A program made the position numbers and the translations under genes. Below, one piece after another: positions 43,952 to 52,466 of a stretch of DNA of 64,000 bases. Below the pieces are notes generated by a model, which ran no database searches, had not been told where the DNA came from, and was given only the letters and a program-made list of their open reading frames with translations. Each line of letters opens with the position of its first letter. Within the stretch, counting starts at the first letter, position 1. Origin of the DNA: Actinokineospora enzanensis DSM 44649. GTDB taxonomy: Bacteria > Actinomycetota > Actinomycetes > Mycobacteriales > Pseudonocardiaceae. Location: the NCBI RefSeq assembly GCF_000374445.1, contig NZ_KB894404.1, positions 186,001 to 250,000 of the forward strand. Direction: 5' to 3'.

Positions 43952-44013
43952 GTTTGTCGCCCTATCCGGCAGGCGGTCGGAAATGCGGTACCGGGACCGT
44001 CGGCCACTCGATT

Positions 44014-44214
44014 CTAGATAACGGATTGGTACTCTTGGTTCGGTGTCGGCTTTCTGTCCTCTTCGTCAAGGATCTGTCTGACCGTGTCCAGCAACGCCGA
44101 GTTCGGCAGCCGGTCCAGATCCGCCAGCGCGGCGATCTCCGGCAGATCCGAGCACAGCACGGCGATCTCCGGTCGCGACGGATCCGGGGTCCCCGGGTGT
44201 CCGGTCATCGACAC
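44014..44214 (-). CDS. fxsA: FxSxx-COOH precursor peptide FxsA
   Basis: A 66-residue peptide. The leader has an amphipathic segment DLPEIAALADLDRLPNSALL and a helix TVRQILDEED; the tail is EYQSVI, with the C-terminal motif aromatic-x-Ser-x-x. The family norm is FxSxx; here tyrosine replaces phenylalanine. In such systems the radical SAM maturase FxsB is classed as forming a three-residue cyclophane on the aromatic residue and the residue two later, so Tyr62 to Ser64 is the expected site. Starts at GTG 44214 or ATG 44208 behind AAGGG. Divergent from fxsB, upstream of fxsT. Confidence 0.8.
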   Translation of the reverse strand: MSMTGHPGTPDPSRPEIAVLCSDLPEIAALADLDRLPNSALLDTVRQILDEEDRKPTPNQEYQSVI

Positions 44215-44463
44215 TGCTCACCCTTCTGTCGGTGATCGCCATCGTAGCGGCCCCGGGCAGGGCGGGGACGCGGTATCCGCGCGGCGACCGACGACCGCGC
44301 GACGCTCACCCTGTTGGCCCAACACATAATCCGTGCGGGGGACGTGTCCTCGACAAACGCCCGCGGACTCGCGAGAGTTGTGCTGCGCGGTGGCTCGGAC
44401 TTCTGGGGCGGACTTCGAGAACCGGCGAAACGGTGTTCGTCCAACGGGAGGCGGTGTCGGCCA

Positions 44464-45600
44464 ATGGCCGGACGCACGGTCGCGTTCACGCAATTCGTGC
44501 TCAAGCTGCACAGCCGATGCGATCTGGCCTGCCGCTATTGCTACGTCTACACCAAGAACGACCAGAGTTGGCGCGACCGGCCGCGGGTGATGACCCGCGA
44601 GACGTTCGAGCAGGCGGCCGGGCGGATCGCCGAGCACGCCCGGCAGCACCGGCTGCCGGAGGTCGAGGTCGTGCTGCACGGCGGCGAGCCGCTGCTGGTC
44701 GGCGCCGAGCGGATCGGCCGCTGCGCCCGGCTGCTGCGCGCGCGGGTGGAACCGGTCGCCCGGCTGCGGTTACGCGTGCAGACCAACGGGACGTTGCTCG
44801 ACCGTTCGATGCTGGAGGTGTTCGACAGGCACGGCGTGCGGGTCGGCGTGAGCCTCGACGGCACGGCCGCCGCGCACGACCGGCACCGCAGGCACGCCGA
44901 CGGCACGGGCAGCCACGCCGCCACCGCCCGCGCGCTCGGGCTGCTCGCCGACGAGTACCGGCACCTGTTCGGCGGTCTGCTGTGCACGATCGACCTGGCC
45001 AACGACCCGGTCGAGACCTACGAGGCGCTGCTGTCCCACCGCCCGCCCGCGGTGGATTTCCTGCTGCCGCACGGCACCTGGAGCGCACCGCCGCCCGGCC
45101 GCGCGCCGGGCGCGGCGGAGACCCCGTACGCGGACTGGCTGATCGCGGTATACGAACGGTGGCGCGCTGCGCCGGTGCCGGAGACCCGGGTGCGGGTGTT
45201 CGAGCAGGTCCTGCGGGTGCTGCTGGGCGGCGAGTCGCGGATCGAGGGCCTGGGGATGGCGCCCAGCGGCGTGGTGGTGATCCAGACCGACGGCGCGATC
45301 GAGCGCTCCGACATGCTCAGCGTCACCTACCAGGGCGCGGCACGGACGGGGCTGTCGGTGTCCCGGCACAGCTTCACCGAGGTGTTGACGCTGCCGGAGT
45401 TCGCCTACGGGCGGGAGCTTGCCGAGACGTGCCTGTCGTGCGGGGTGCTGCGCCAGTGCGGCGGAGGTTTCCTGCCGCACCGTTACCGCGCGGGCCACGG
45501 GTTCGTCAACCCGTCGGTGTACTGCCCGGACCTGCGGCAGCTGATCGACCACTGTGGACGGACGCTGCACGCCGCGCTCACCGCGCCGCCTGCCGGGTGA
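44464..45600 (+). CDS. fxsB: FxsB-family radical SAM/SPASM peptide maturase
   Basis: A 378-residue radical SAM enzyme. The [4Fe-4S] site is CDLACRYC (Cys19, Cys23, Cys26) within FTQFVLKLHSRCDLACRYCYVY, the hallmark opening of FxsB proteins; HGGEPLL is the next conserved motif. Auxiliary-cluster cysteines of a SPASM domain appear near the end (ETCLSCGVLRQCGGGF, YCPDL, HCG). It should install a cyclophane crosslink in the divergently encoded precursor. Many homologues are fused to the HExxH module; here that module is a separate gene overlapping by GTGA. ATG at 44464 preferred, GGGAGG 12 bases upstream; the frame is open to 44314. Confidence 0.88.
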   Translation: MAGRTVAFTQFVLKLHSRCDLACRYCYVYTKNDQSWRDRPRVMTRETFEQAAGRIAEHARQHRLPEVEVVLHGGEPLLVGAERIGRCARLLRARVEPVARLRLRVQTNGTLLDRSMLEVFDRHGVRVGVSLDGTAAAHDRHRRHADGTGSHAATARALGLLADEYRHLFGGLLCTIDLANDPVETYEALLSHRPPAVDFLLPHGTWSAPPPGRAPGAAETPYADWLIAVYERWRAAPVPETRVRVFEQVLRVLLGGESRIEGLGMAPSGVVVIQTDGAIERSDMLSVTYQGAARTGLSVSRHSFTEVLTLPEFAYGRELAETCLSCGVLRQCGGGFLPHRYRAGHGFVNPSVYCPDLRQLIDHCGRTLHAALTAPPAG

Positions 45601-46817
45601 GCCCGCACCGGTTGCCCGCGTCGGCGCTGCTCGCCATCGGGCGCGGCGCCGCCGACGTGCCGACCCTGCTGGCCGCCGCGCGCGGTCGGGTGAGCCGGAC
45701 ATGGTTGCTGCTCAAGGCGATCGTGGTACTCGCCGAGGAACGTTCACACCCGGGGGCTGCTGCCGCCGCCGATGCCTTGGCGGCCTTGCGGGGGCTGTCG
45801 GCGACGGAGGTGTTGCGGTATCCGGAGGTGTCGTCGTGGGCGTCGGCCACTGTGCGTCGGCTGATGGGACCCGACTGGGTGACCGCGCGGGTGGATCGGC
45901 TGGCCGTGTTGCCCGCTGTGGCCGCGGTGTCGGGCGGGACGGACGTCGAGGTGTCGGTGCGGGCGGATCCGGAGGTGCGGTTGCCCGGACTCGGCCGGTT
46001 CGTGCTGCCGTCCCCCGGGCAGACGACGATCGTGGTCAGGGCGGGTGTGGCCGGTGTCGCGGGTGCCGATTGGCGGCCGGTGACCAGGATCGGGCTGGAT
46101 GATCCGGTGTGGTCCGTGGCGTTGGACGATATGTCGGATGTGTCCGGACCGGATCATGGTCTCGGCGGGGTGCTGCCCGCGGAGTCCTGGGAGTCGGTGC
46201 TGCGGGCGGGTTGGTGGGTGCTCGACGATCACCCGGGGGTGGCGGACACGGTGGCCGCGTTGGTGCGCACGCTGGTTCCGTTGCCGCACAGCACATCCGG
46301 CCCGGTCAGCGCGGCGCTGACCACCGCGTTCGGCGCGATCGCCCTGGTGCGGCCCACGAGCGGTGTCGCGTTCGCGCTGACGCTCGCGCACGAGTCGCGG
46401 CATGTGGCGATCACGGCCGTGGCCGACCTGTTCCCGCTGTTCAAGGACGGGGGAGAGGCCGTGTTCTACGCGCCATGGCGGAGTGATCCACGTCCGGCTT
46501 TCGGTGTCCTGCACGGCATCCACGCGCATCTGGGCGTCGCCCGGTTCTGGGCCCGCCGGCTGGCCGTCGGCGCCGATCCGGCGATCGCCGAGATCGAACT
46601 GGCCCGCTGGCGCTCCGCGGCGAGCCTGGCCCTCGACGCGTTGACCAGCGCGGCAGAACCGACCGAGGCGGGTTCACTACTGCTGACCGGCATGGCGGAC
46701 GAGGCCGCCGAGTTGGCCGATATTCCTGTCTCCGCGACAGCACGCGCCGAGGCCGACACGCGCAACCACGCCCATCTGGCCAGATGGGAACACGCACATG
46801 GTCCGGCCCCGCGCTAG
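45597..46817 (+). CDS. HExxH-motif peptide-modification protein (FxsH module)
   Basis: A 406-residue protein matching the HExxH domain that accompanies FxsB maturases. The motif is HESRH at residues 265-269. The N-terminal 250 residues are beta-rich with no recognisable domain. Proteins of this type are annotated as putative peptide-modification enzymes; they could cleave the leader or hydroxylate/modify the product, and the family has also been compared to metal-dependent oxygenase folds. Start GTG overlaps the fxsB stop. Its stop codon shares the four bases CTAG with the stop of the convergent ATPase gene. Confidence 0.8.
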   Translation: MSPHRLPASALLAIGRGAADVPTLLAAARGRVSRTWLLLKAIVVLAEERSHPGAAAAADALAALRGLSATEVLRYPEVSSWASATVRRLMGPDWVTARVDRLAVLPAVAAVSGGTDVEVSVRADPEVRLPGLGRFVLPSPGQTTIVVRAGVAGVAGADWRPVTRIGLDDPVWSVALDDMSDVSGPDHGLGGVLPAESWESVLRAGWWVLDDHPGVADTVAALVRTLVPLPHSTSGPVSAALTTAFGAIALVRPTSGVAFALTLAHESRHVAITAVADLFPLFKDGGEAVFYAPWRSDPRPAFGVLHGIHAHLGVARFWARRLAVGADPAIAEIELARWRSAASLALDALTSAAEPTEAGSLLLTGMADEAAELADIPVSATARAEADTRNHAHLARWEHAHGPAPR

Positions 46818-49243
46818 CGGAATGCGCGTAGTACCTCATAACGGACGTTCTCGCCCAGGGACTCGGCTTTCTGACGCAGGTCGAGCATGCGGTCCGCCCA
46901 GGTGTCCCGGTCCGCGGGCGTGGTCTCGTCATGCGGCAGGGCCACCGCGACGTCGACCACGCTGTCCAGGGCGTTCGCCGGGATGCGGTCGAAGGCCTGG
47001 TCGTATTGCACGCACAGGGCTTCCAGGTCGTGCCGGTCCGCGGCGGGCAGCCGCTTGCCGGGCTCCCGGGAGCGGCGGCGGAACCAGTCGTCCACGGCCT
47101 GGCGGAACTGCCGGACCAGGTTGTCCAGCACCCCCGCCACGCCCAGACCGGACAACGCGGCCGCGCCCCGGCCGGTCAGCGCCCACAGCGGGCCGAACCG
47201 CTCCGGCTCGGACACCGTGTGCGGGTCGTCGAACACCCGCTCCACCACCTGCGGCGCCCCGCCGAACGTGGCCAGCGCGCCCAGCGTGTCCTCGAACAGC
47301 CGCTGCACCGCGCCGGGCAGCGCCGTGCCCGCGGGGGCGGTGTGGCCCGCGCGGATCGACGCCCGGCGGACCTCGTCCAAGCCGGTCTGCAGGCGGTGCA
47401 GCACGTTCTCGATCCGTGACTGCTGGTCCTGCATCCACGAGATCGCGCCCTGCTGGGCGTCGCGCACCGCCTCCGGCAGGCTGCCCAGGGCGCGGACCTG
47501 CTCGCGCAGCTCGGCCAGCACGTCGCCGCCCTGGCGCCGTTCCAGCCGCAGCCGCATGGCCTTGACCACGCCGAACAGGTCCTCGTCGAAGGTGTACGGG
47601 TGGTAGGTCAGCGGTTCGCGGCCGAACGCCTGGCTGAGCAGGGCCGCCGGGGCGCTGCGCGCGATGGCCTCGCCGACCACCAGCAGCAGCTCCACCTCGA
47701 CCCGCTCGCGCGCGGCCGCCGCGCGGATCGCCTCGGCGCGCGCGACCAGCCGCTCGACGTCGTCGTTGTCGGTGACGGCCTCGGTGAGCACCAGCCCGCA
47801 GCCCGCCTCGGGGGCCGCGTCCAGCCAGAAGTCGACCCTGGTCTCCCGGGTGGCGCTGAGGTGGTAGTCGGCGCTGTGGTGCCAGTCCTGGTCGTTGAGC
47901 ACCCGCCGGATCGCCCGCGCGACCTGGCCGCGCTTGTCCACGCCGAACACCTCGTGCGCGGTCGCGCGCACCTCGGCGGGGGTGATCTCGTGCTCGACGC
48001 CGTCCTGGGTGGCCCGCGCGAACAGCCGCCTGCAGTACAGGCCGACCCGGCGCGGGTTGCCGTCGGTCACGCCCACCACGGTGTCCAGGGCTTCCTCGGT
48101 GAACGGTGCCAGCCCGGCGCGGCCGACCCGCTCGTGGCAGCGCAGCGCGAACCGCACCGTCTCGGCCAGCCCGAACAGCGGCACCCGCACGGTCTCGGCT
48201 ATCCGCGGCCGGATCGGGCCGAGCTGGTCGAACGCCTCGTCCACGCCCGCCAGCACCAGCAGCGCGCCGGACCTGGCCGCGGTCTCCAACAGCGACTGCA
48301 GGCGGCCTGCGGACGCGCGGCCCGCCGACCGCCGGGGAGTCCGGGCGGCGGGTACGGGGGGCGGATCGGTCGGGTCGGTCGGGTCGGGTCGGGTGGTGTC
48401 GGCGGGTTCGATGTGGTCGGGCTTGATGTCGCGGTGGAGCCGGGCGAACAGGCGGTCGGCCTCGTCCACGGCGATCACCAGCGGTTGCCCGGCGTGGCCG
48501 TAGAGGGCGGTGAGCGTGCCGAACGCGCGGGTGGCCGCGTCCTCGTCGTCGATCTCGCCGGTGATGCCGCGCTCGCGCAGTGCCGGGTCGGGGGCTCCGC
48601 CGAGCAGCCAGTTCCAGGCCCGGTCGTGGAAGGCCGGGCGCAGCAGCAGGGTCAGCACGTGCGCGACCTCGGCGTGCCTGGTCGCCTGGAACAGCCGGTC
48701 CTGCATCTCGGCCAGCAGCCCGACCTCGGCGAACCCGAGCCCGCCCGCGACCGCGAGCGGGTCGAGGTCGGGGTTGTCCAGCAGCACGCGCACGTCCTCG
48801 CCGAGCTTGCCCGCGCCGTCCAGCTGACCCACCACCAGGGCGGTCAGCACCGAGCGGACGCGGCGCAGCAGCTCGTCCGCGCCCAGGGCCTGGACCAGCC
48901 GCGAGTAGAGGTCGCGGATCGTGGTGCCCGCGTCCACCTCCACGCAGGTGACGCTGTCCGGGTCGGCGTCCCGCCGCGCCCAGGCCAGGTTCGCCAGGTA
49001 GGCGAGCAGGTGCGTCTTTCCCGCGCCGTAGTCCCCGACGACCGCGACCACCCGGCCGGGGGCCCGGCCAGGGGCGACGGACTCGGACGACCGCCCGCGC
49101 ACCGACTCCAGGTAACCGGACAGCAGGGCCTTGATCGTCTCGGTCGCGGCGGTCTCGACCGTGACCAGGTCGGCGCCCTCCACCACGGTGGCGATCGCGG
49201 TGGGCGAGAACGGGTTGGGCGGCGGCTGCGCTCCGGCGACCAT
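46814..49243 (-). CDS. Large P-loop ATPase of an unknown three-gene system
   Basis: An 809-residue AAA+/STAND-like ATPase. Walker A is GDYGAGKTH (70-78); Walker B is VIAVDEADRLF; a second VLAGVDEAFDQL segment and FTEEALDTVVGVTDGNPRRVGLYCRRL resemble ORC/Cdc6-type sensor and lid regions. The middle holds a nuclease-like alpha/beta segment (VDFWLDAAPEAGCGLVLTEAVTD) without a clear catalytic set; the last 300 residues are helical with coiled coils (VLHRLQTGLDEVRRA). A proline/aspartate-rich linker interrupts the ATPase domain. AGGAGG lies eight bases before the ATG. Adjacent to, and probably co-translated with, the smaller NTPase. Function unknown. Confidence 0.75.
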   Translation of the reverse strand: MVAGAQPPPNPFSPTAIATVVEGADLVTVETAATETIKALLSGYLESVRGRSSESVAPGRAPGRVVAVVGDYGAGKTHLLAYLANLAWARRDADPDSVTCVEVDAGTTIRDLYSRLVQALGADELLRRVRSVLTALVVGQLDGAGKLGEDVRVLLDNPDLDPLAVAGGLGFAEVGLLAEMQDRLFQATRHAEVAHVLTLLLRPAFHDRAWNWLLGGAPDPALRERGITGEIDDEDAATRAFGTLTALYGHAGQPLVIAVDEADRLFARLHRDIKPDHIEPADTTRPDPTDPTDPPPVPAARTPRRSAGRASAGRLQSLLETAARSGALLVLAGVDEAFDQLGPIRPRIAETVRVPLFGLAETVRFALRCHERVGRAGLAPFTEEALDTVVGVTDGNPRRVGLYCRRLFARATQDGVEHEITPAEVRATAHEVFGVDKRGQVARAIRRVLNDQDWHHSADYHLSATRETRVDFWLDAAPEAGCGLVLTEAVTDNDDVERLVARAEAIRAAAARERVEVELLLVVGEAIARSAPAALLSQAFGREPLTYHPYTFDEDLFGVVKAMRLRLERRQGGDVLAELREQVRALGSLPEAVRDAQQGAISWMQDQQSRIENVLHRLQTGLDEVRRASIRAGHTAPAGTALPGAVQRLFEDTLGALATFGGAPQVVERVFDDPHTVSEPERFGPLWALTGRGAAALSGLGVAGVLDNLVRQFRQAVDDWFRRRSREPGKRLPAADRHDLEALCVQYDQAFDRIPANALDSVVDVAVALPHDETTPADRDTWADRMLDLRQKAESLGENVRYEVLRAFR

Positions 49244-49245
49244 CG

Positions 49246-50226
49246 TCACCACCTCCTGCCGGTGGCGCTCTGTCGGCGCAGCACCTCGAACATTGCCTCG
49301 AACAGCTCGACGTAGTCGACGGAGTCGCGATCCCGGAACCGGTTGGCCGGGTCGGTACGGCTCGCGTAGACCTGTTGCAACGTGCCCAGGAACATGCCCA
49401 TGCTCAGCTGGCGGACGAGCGGCGAGCTCTGCAACTGCGTCATGGCACCCTCGGCGATGTCGGGCCTGGCGGCGTCCGCCCCCGGCCAAGCGTGCACCAC
49501 CTTGTCGGTCTCATCGGCTTCCAGGTAGCGCAAACTCACCCGGACGGGAGGTCTCGGTCGCCCGTCCGGTGGCGGTGGGCCGTGTCCGGCCGACGAGTAT
49601 TCCAGGAAGGTGACCACCCCGGGGCTGGTTTGGGCACGGACGCGCTCCAGTTCCGGCATCGGCAGATCCGGTTGCAGCGCGGGCGGGATGATCAGGAAGT
49701 AGGGGCGGTTCTTGTCCGTGCGGTGCAATGTGCCCAACCGGCCGTAGGCGGCGGTGAGGTCGGTGCCGGGGTCGGACAGGTCCCGCGTCCAGCCCTCCAT
49801 CTGGAACTCGTGCAGCCGCACGGTGATCAGCTGCGCGAGGTGCGCGAGGCGGTTGTCCACGGTCGGCGGCGCGGAGCCGTCGGACGGGCCAAGGTACGGG
49901 TTCTCGGAGAAGTCGAACACGTGCACGCGCTCGTCGCCGCCGAGCTTTTCCCGCAACCAACCGGCACATCGATGCAGCAGGGTGGATTTCCCGCACCGCT
50001 CCGGTCCGTCGACCACGACCACCAACCCGGCCGCGCACCGGCTCTCCGCATTTGCCAGCGCGGCCTTGAACCGGTCGAAACCGTCGGCGTGGCCGCCGAA
50101 ATCGCTGTACGGGTAGGGGCCGAGGTCCCGTTCCGCCGGATCCCACGGCCGGGGCGGGCGCGCGGGATCGAATTCGCGTCCGGGCAGCACGTAGGGGTTC
50201 CGCACCGGAGGCATGAGACCGGTCAC
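49246..50226 (-). CDS. P-loop NTPase, middle gene of the three-gene system
   Basis: A 326-residue protein with Walker A VDGPERCGKSTLL near residue 75, and VHVFDFSENPY as a possible following strand. The later half (YFLIIPPALQPDLPMPELERVRAQTSPGVVTFLEYSS) is alpha/beta, and a terminal helical part ends QSATGRRW. No Walker B is certain. It begins GTG in a GTGA overlap with the upstream lipoprotein gene, and stops three bases before the large ATPase start, so all three are one transcript. Four residues in, an ATG at 50214 is an alternative start. Confidence 0.7.
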   Translation of the reverse strand: MTGLMPPVRNPYVLPGREFDPARPPRPWDPAERDLGPYPYSDFGGHADGFDRFKAALANAESRCAAGLVVVVDGPERCGKSTLLHRCAGWLREKLGGDERVHVFDFSENPYLGPSDGSAPPTVDNRLAHLAQLITVRLHEFQMEGWTRDLSDPGTDLTAAYGRLGTLHRTDKNRPYFLIIPPALQPDLPMPELERVRAQTSPGVVTFLEYSSAGHGPPPPDGRPRPPVRVSLRYLEADETDKVVHAWPGADAARPDIAEGAMTQLQSSPLVRQLSMGMFLGTLQQVYASRTDPANRFRDRDSVDYVELFEAMFEVLRRQSATGRRW

Positions 50227-51023
50227 GACGCGACCTCGGCCGTGTTCGCGCGCAATTCGCCACGCCGGGCCCACGGGCGTTCCACGGCGGCGGCGAGCGC
50301 GGCCACATCCCGTTCCAGCTCGACCAGGGCCGTGCCGACGCGGTCGGTCTCGGCGCGGGTCCAGTCGGTGAACACCCGCGGCCCCAACGGGCCCGCGAGC
50401 CGGGTGAGCAGGTCGTTCGCCGTGGAGTGCGGGTGCAGGCGGGCGACCAGGCGCAGCTCGGTGGACAGTTCCGCGTGCCGTTGCAGTACCGCCGCGTCCG
50501 ACGGGTACCGGTTGCCGCGGCCGGAGTCGCCGACGAAGAGCCGGGCGGCGACGGCGAACTGGGTCGTCGCCGTGCGAAGGACCTGGCCCTGCCTGCGGGC
50601 GCGGACCGCGTACTCGCGCAGCGCGGCCGAGCCGTAGCCGATCACCGCGCCTACCAGCACGTTCAGCGCGGCCAGGAGCGTGGTGGTCCAGTCGTCGGGG
50701 GAGGTGTCGGTGGGGCGGATCGCGGCGCAGGCGCGGTCGAAGTCGTCGGGGTGGCGCTCGCGCCAGGTGGACATGTCGACCGAGGCGCCGTTGTCGAGCA
50801 CATGGGTGGGGTTCCCCGGATCGGGTTGGGCGACGCGCAGGGTGACGGCCGACCGGGCCAGGTCGCCGAGCTGGGCGGGGGACAGGCAGGCGACCAGGTC
50901 GCGGTCCGCGTCCGCGTCCGCGTCCGGGGCGGCGGCGCACGCGGTGAGCAGCAGTGGGGCGGTGACCAGCACGATGGCCAGGACGCCGGACGGCGACAGC
51001 CCGCCGGACCCCGTGAGCCCCAT
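50223..51023 (-). CDS. Lipoprotein with internal membrane helix, first gene of three-gene system
   Basis: A 266-residue protein. The signal peptide ends in a lipobox LLTAC (Cys29), followed by an aspartate/alanine repeat (DADADADRD) and a 95-residue outer domain, then one membrane helix around residues 115-133 (TTLLAALNVLVGAVIGYGSAAL) and a helical cytoplasmic part of about 130 residues. If lipidated, it would link the outside to the cytoplasmic NTPases encoded next. Not recognised as a family. ATG at 51023 is used (AAGGGTGAGAG upstream). Confidence 0.65.
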   Translation of the reverse strand: MGLTGSGGLSPSGVLAIVLVTAPLLLTACAAAPDADADADRDLVACLSPAQLGDLARSAVTLRVAQPDPGNPTHVLDNGASVDMSTWRERHPDDFDRACAAIRPTDTSPDDWTTTLLAALNVLVGAVIGYGSAALREYAVRARRQGQVLRTATTQFAVAARLFVGDSGRGNRYPSDAAVLQRHAELSTELRLVARLHPHSTANDLLTRLAGPLGPRVFTDWTRAETDRVGTALVELERDVAALAAAVERPWARRGELRANTAEVAS

Positions 51024-51326
51024 CGCTCTCACCCTTCCCGCCCCGCCGGTCACAGCCTGCCGGCGCGGACATGATCATGCTACGGCCAAGCGGCTACGCC
51101 GTGCGGCCGGTAGGGGATTCCCGCCATCGCGGCGAGTGCGCAGAGTTGACCGGGTCATCCCATGACCGCGCGCGAGCGGGAATTCCGGCCTCGGCTTTCT
51201 TTTGTGACACACAATCGGTGACCCGAACAGGACTTTCGGCGGTTCGGACTAGTCCGCCCAGCGGTACCCGAACGATGGTCGGCATACCACCATCCCGGCG
51301 GAGGGAGCACGGACACGGGGGATGAG

Positions 51327-52466
51327 ATGGTGGATTTCTTCACCGAATGGCACCGGAGAATCGACGTCAACAGCACGCTCGCGGTCGCGGCCTACGAACG
51401 CGAGATACCGGATTTCCGGCGGGTGGCGACCAATCCGGGAGTCCGCGCGGGCATGCTGGACATCGCGCGGTACCTGCGACAGCGCACGATCGCGCTGGTA
51501 CCCGAGGAACGCCCGTTCACCGGCGCGGACCTGGATTTCCTCGCCGGGGTCGGGTGGGAGCGGGGAAGCAAGGCGGTCTCGTTGGCCGCGCAACGCCAAG
51601 TGCTGCAACTGCACACGGCGCTGGTGATGCGCGAGGTGCACGAGATCGCGCGACCCGCCGATGTGGACCCGGTGATGAGCGCGCTGCGCTGGCTGCCACG
51701 GCTCGGCGCCCGCTCGCACGTCGCCTACACCACCGGCTACCTGCACGGCCTGGCCGACGCGCTGCCCGCGGTGGACCGGGTGGGCATGCTGGTGCGGGCA
51801 CTGCTCGCGGACGACCCGATGGCCGTGGACATGGCCGACGCGCTGGCCATGCGCCCGTCGGTGCGGTGCGTGGTCGTGGCGGTCCGGGTGCCGCGGGCCG
51901 GGGACTCGCCGCGCGCGGAGATGATCGCGGATCTGCTGGGGGCGCACTGGGTTCCGGTCGCGTGGACCGCTCCGGACGAGGTCGTCGCGGTGGTCGCGGA
52001 CGAGGAACGGGCGATGCAGGTGGCGCACGACCTCGGCGACCGGCTCGACCTGCCGTGCGCGGCCGGGGCCGCTCGCGGTGAGGTCGGCGCGTTGACGGCC
52101 GCGGTGGCCGAGGCCCGTGAGGTGTGCCGGGCCGCGCCGGTCCTCGCCCGACCGCCGGTGGCGCACTTCCGGGCGGACCTGTTCGCCGAGGTCGCGGCCG
52201 CGCGGGTCGCCCCGGTGGATGCCTGGCTGCGTGAGGTGGCGGCCCGGCTCGCGGCGGGGCCGGACCTCGTGGTCACAGTGGACACCTTCTACCGCAACGA
52301 CATGTCCCGGTTGCGCACCGCCGCCGTGTTGGGTGTGCACCCGCGCACGTTGGACTATCGGCTGCGCCGCGTCCACGAACTCACCGACCTGGAGCCGACT
52401 TCGGTGCGCGGTGTGCGCATCCTCAGCACTGCGGCGGCCAGATCCTTATCCGGTGCGTGGACATGA
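51327..52466 (+). CDS. PucR-like helix-turn-helix regulator, copy 1
   Basis: A 379-residue regulator. The C-terminal 60 residues carry the PucR/CdaR-type HTH (TFYRNDMSRLRTAAVLGVHPRTLDYRLRRVHELT). The N-terminal 170 residues are helical, RsbR/GGDEF-like sensing regions of such regulators, and the middle resembles the degenerate cyclase part. It overlaps the second copy by ATGA, and the two share the same layout, indicating tandem duplication. The pair precedes a BenE transporter, so control of aromatic-acid or purine uptake is plausible. Confidence 0.85.
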   Translation: MVDFFTEWHRRIDVNSTLAVAAYEREIPDFRRVATNPGVRAGMLDIARYLRQRTIALVPEERPFTGADLDFLAGVGWERGSKAVSLAAQRQVLQLHTALVMREVHEIARPADVDPVMSALRWLPRLGARSHVAYTTGYLHGLADALPAVDRVGMLVRALLADDPMAVDMADALAMRPSVRCVVVAVRVPRAGDSPRAEMIADLLGAHWVPVAWTAPDEVVAVVADEERAMQVAHDLGDRLDLPCAAGAARGEVGALTAAVAEAREVCRAAPVLARPPVAHFRADLFAEVAAARVAPVDAWLREVAARLAAGPDLVVTVDTFYRNDMSRLRTAAVLGVHPRTLDYRLRRVHELTDLEPTSVRGVRILSTAAARSLSGAWT

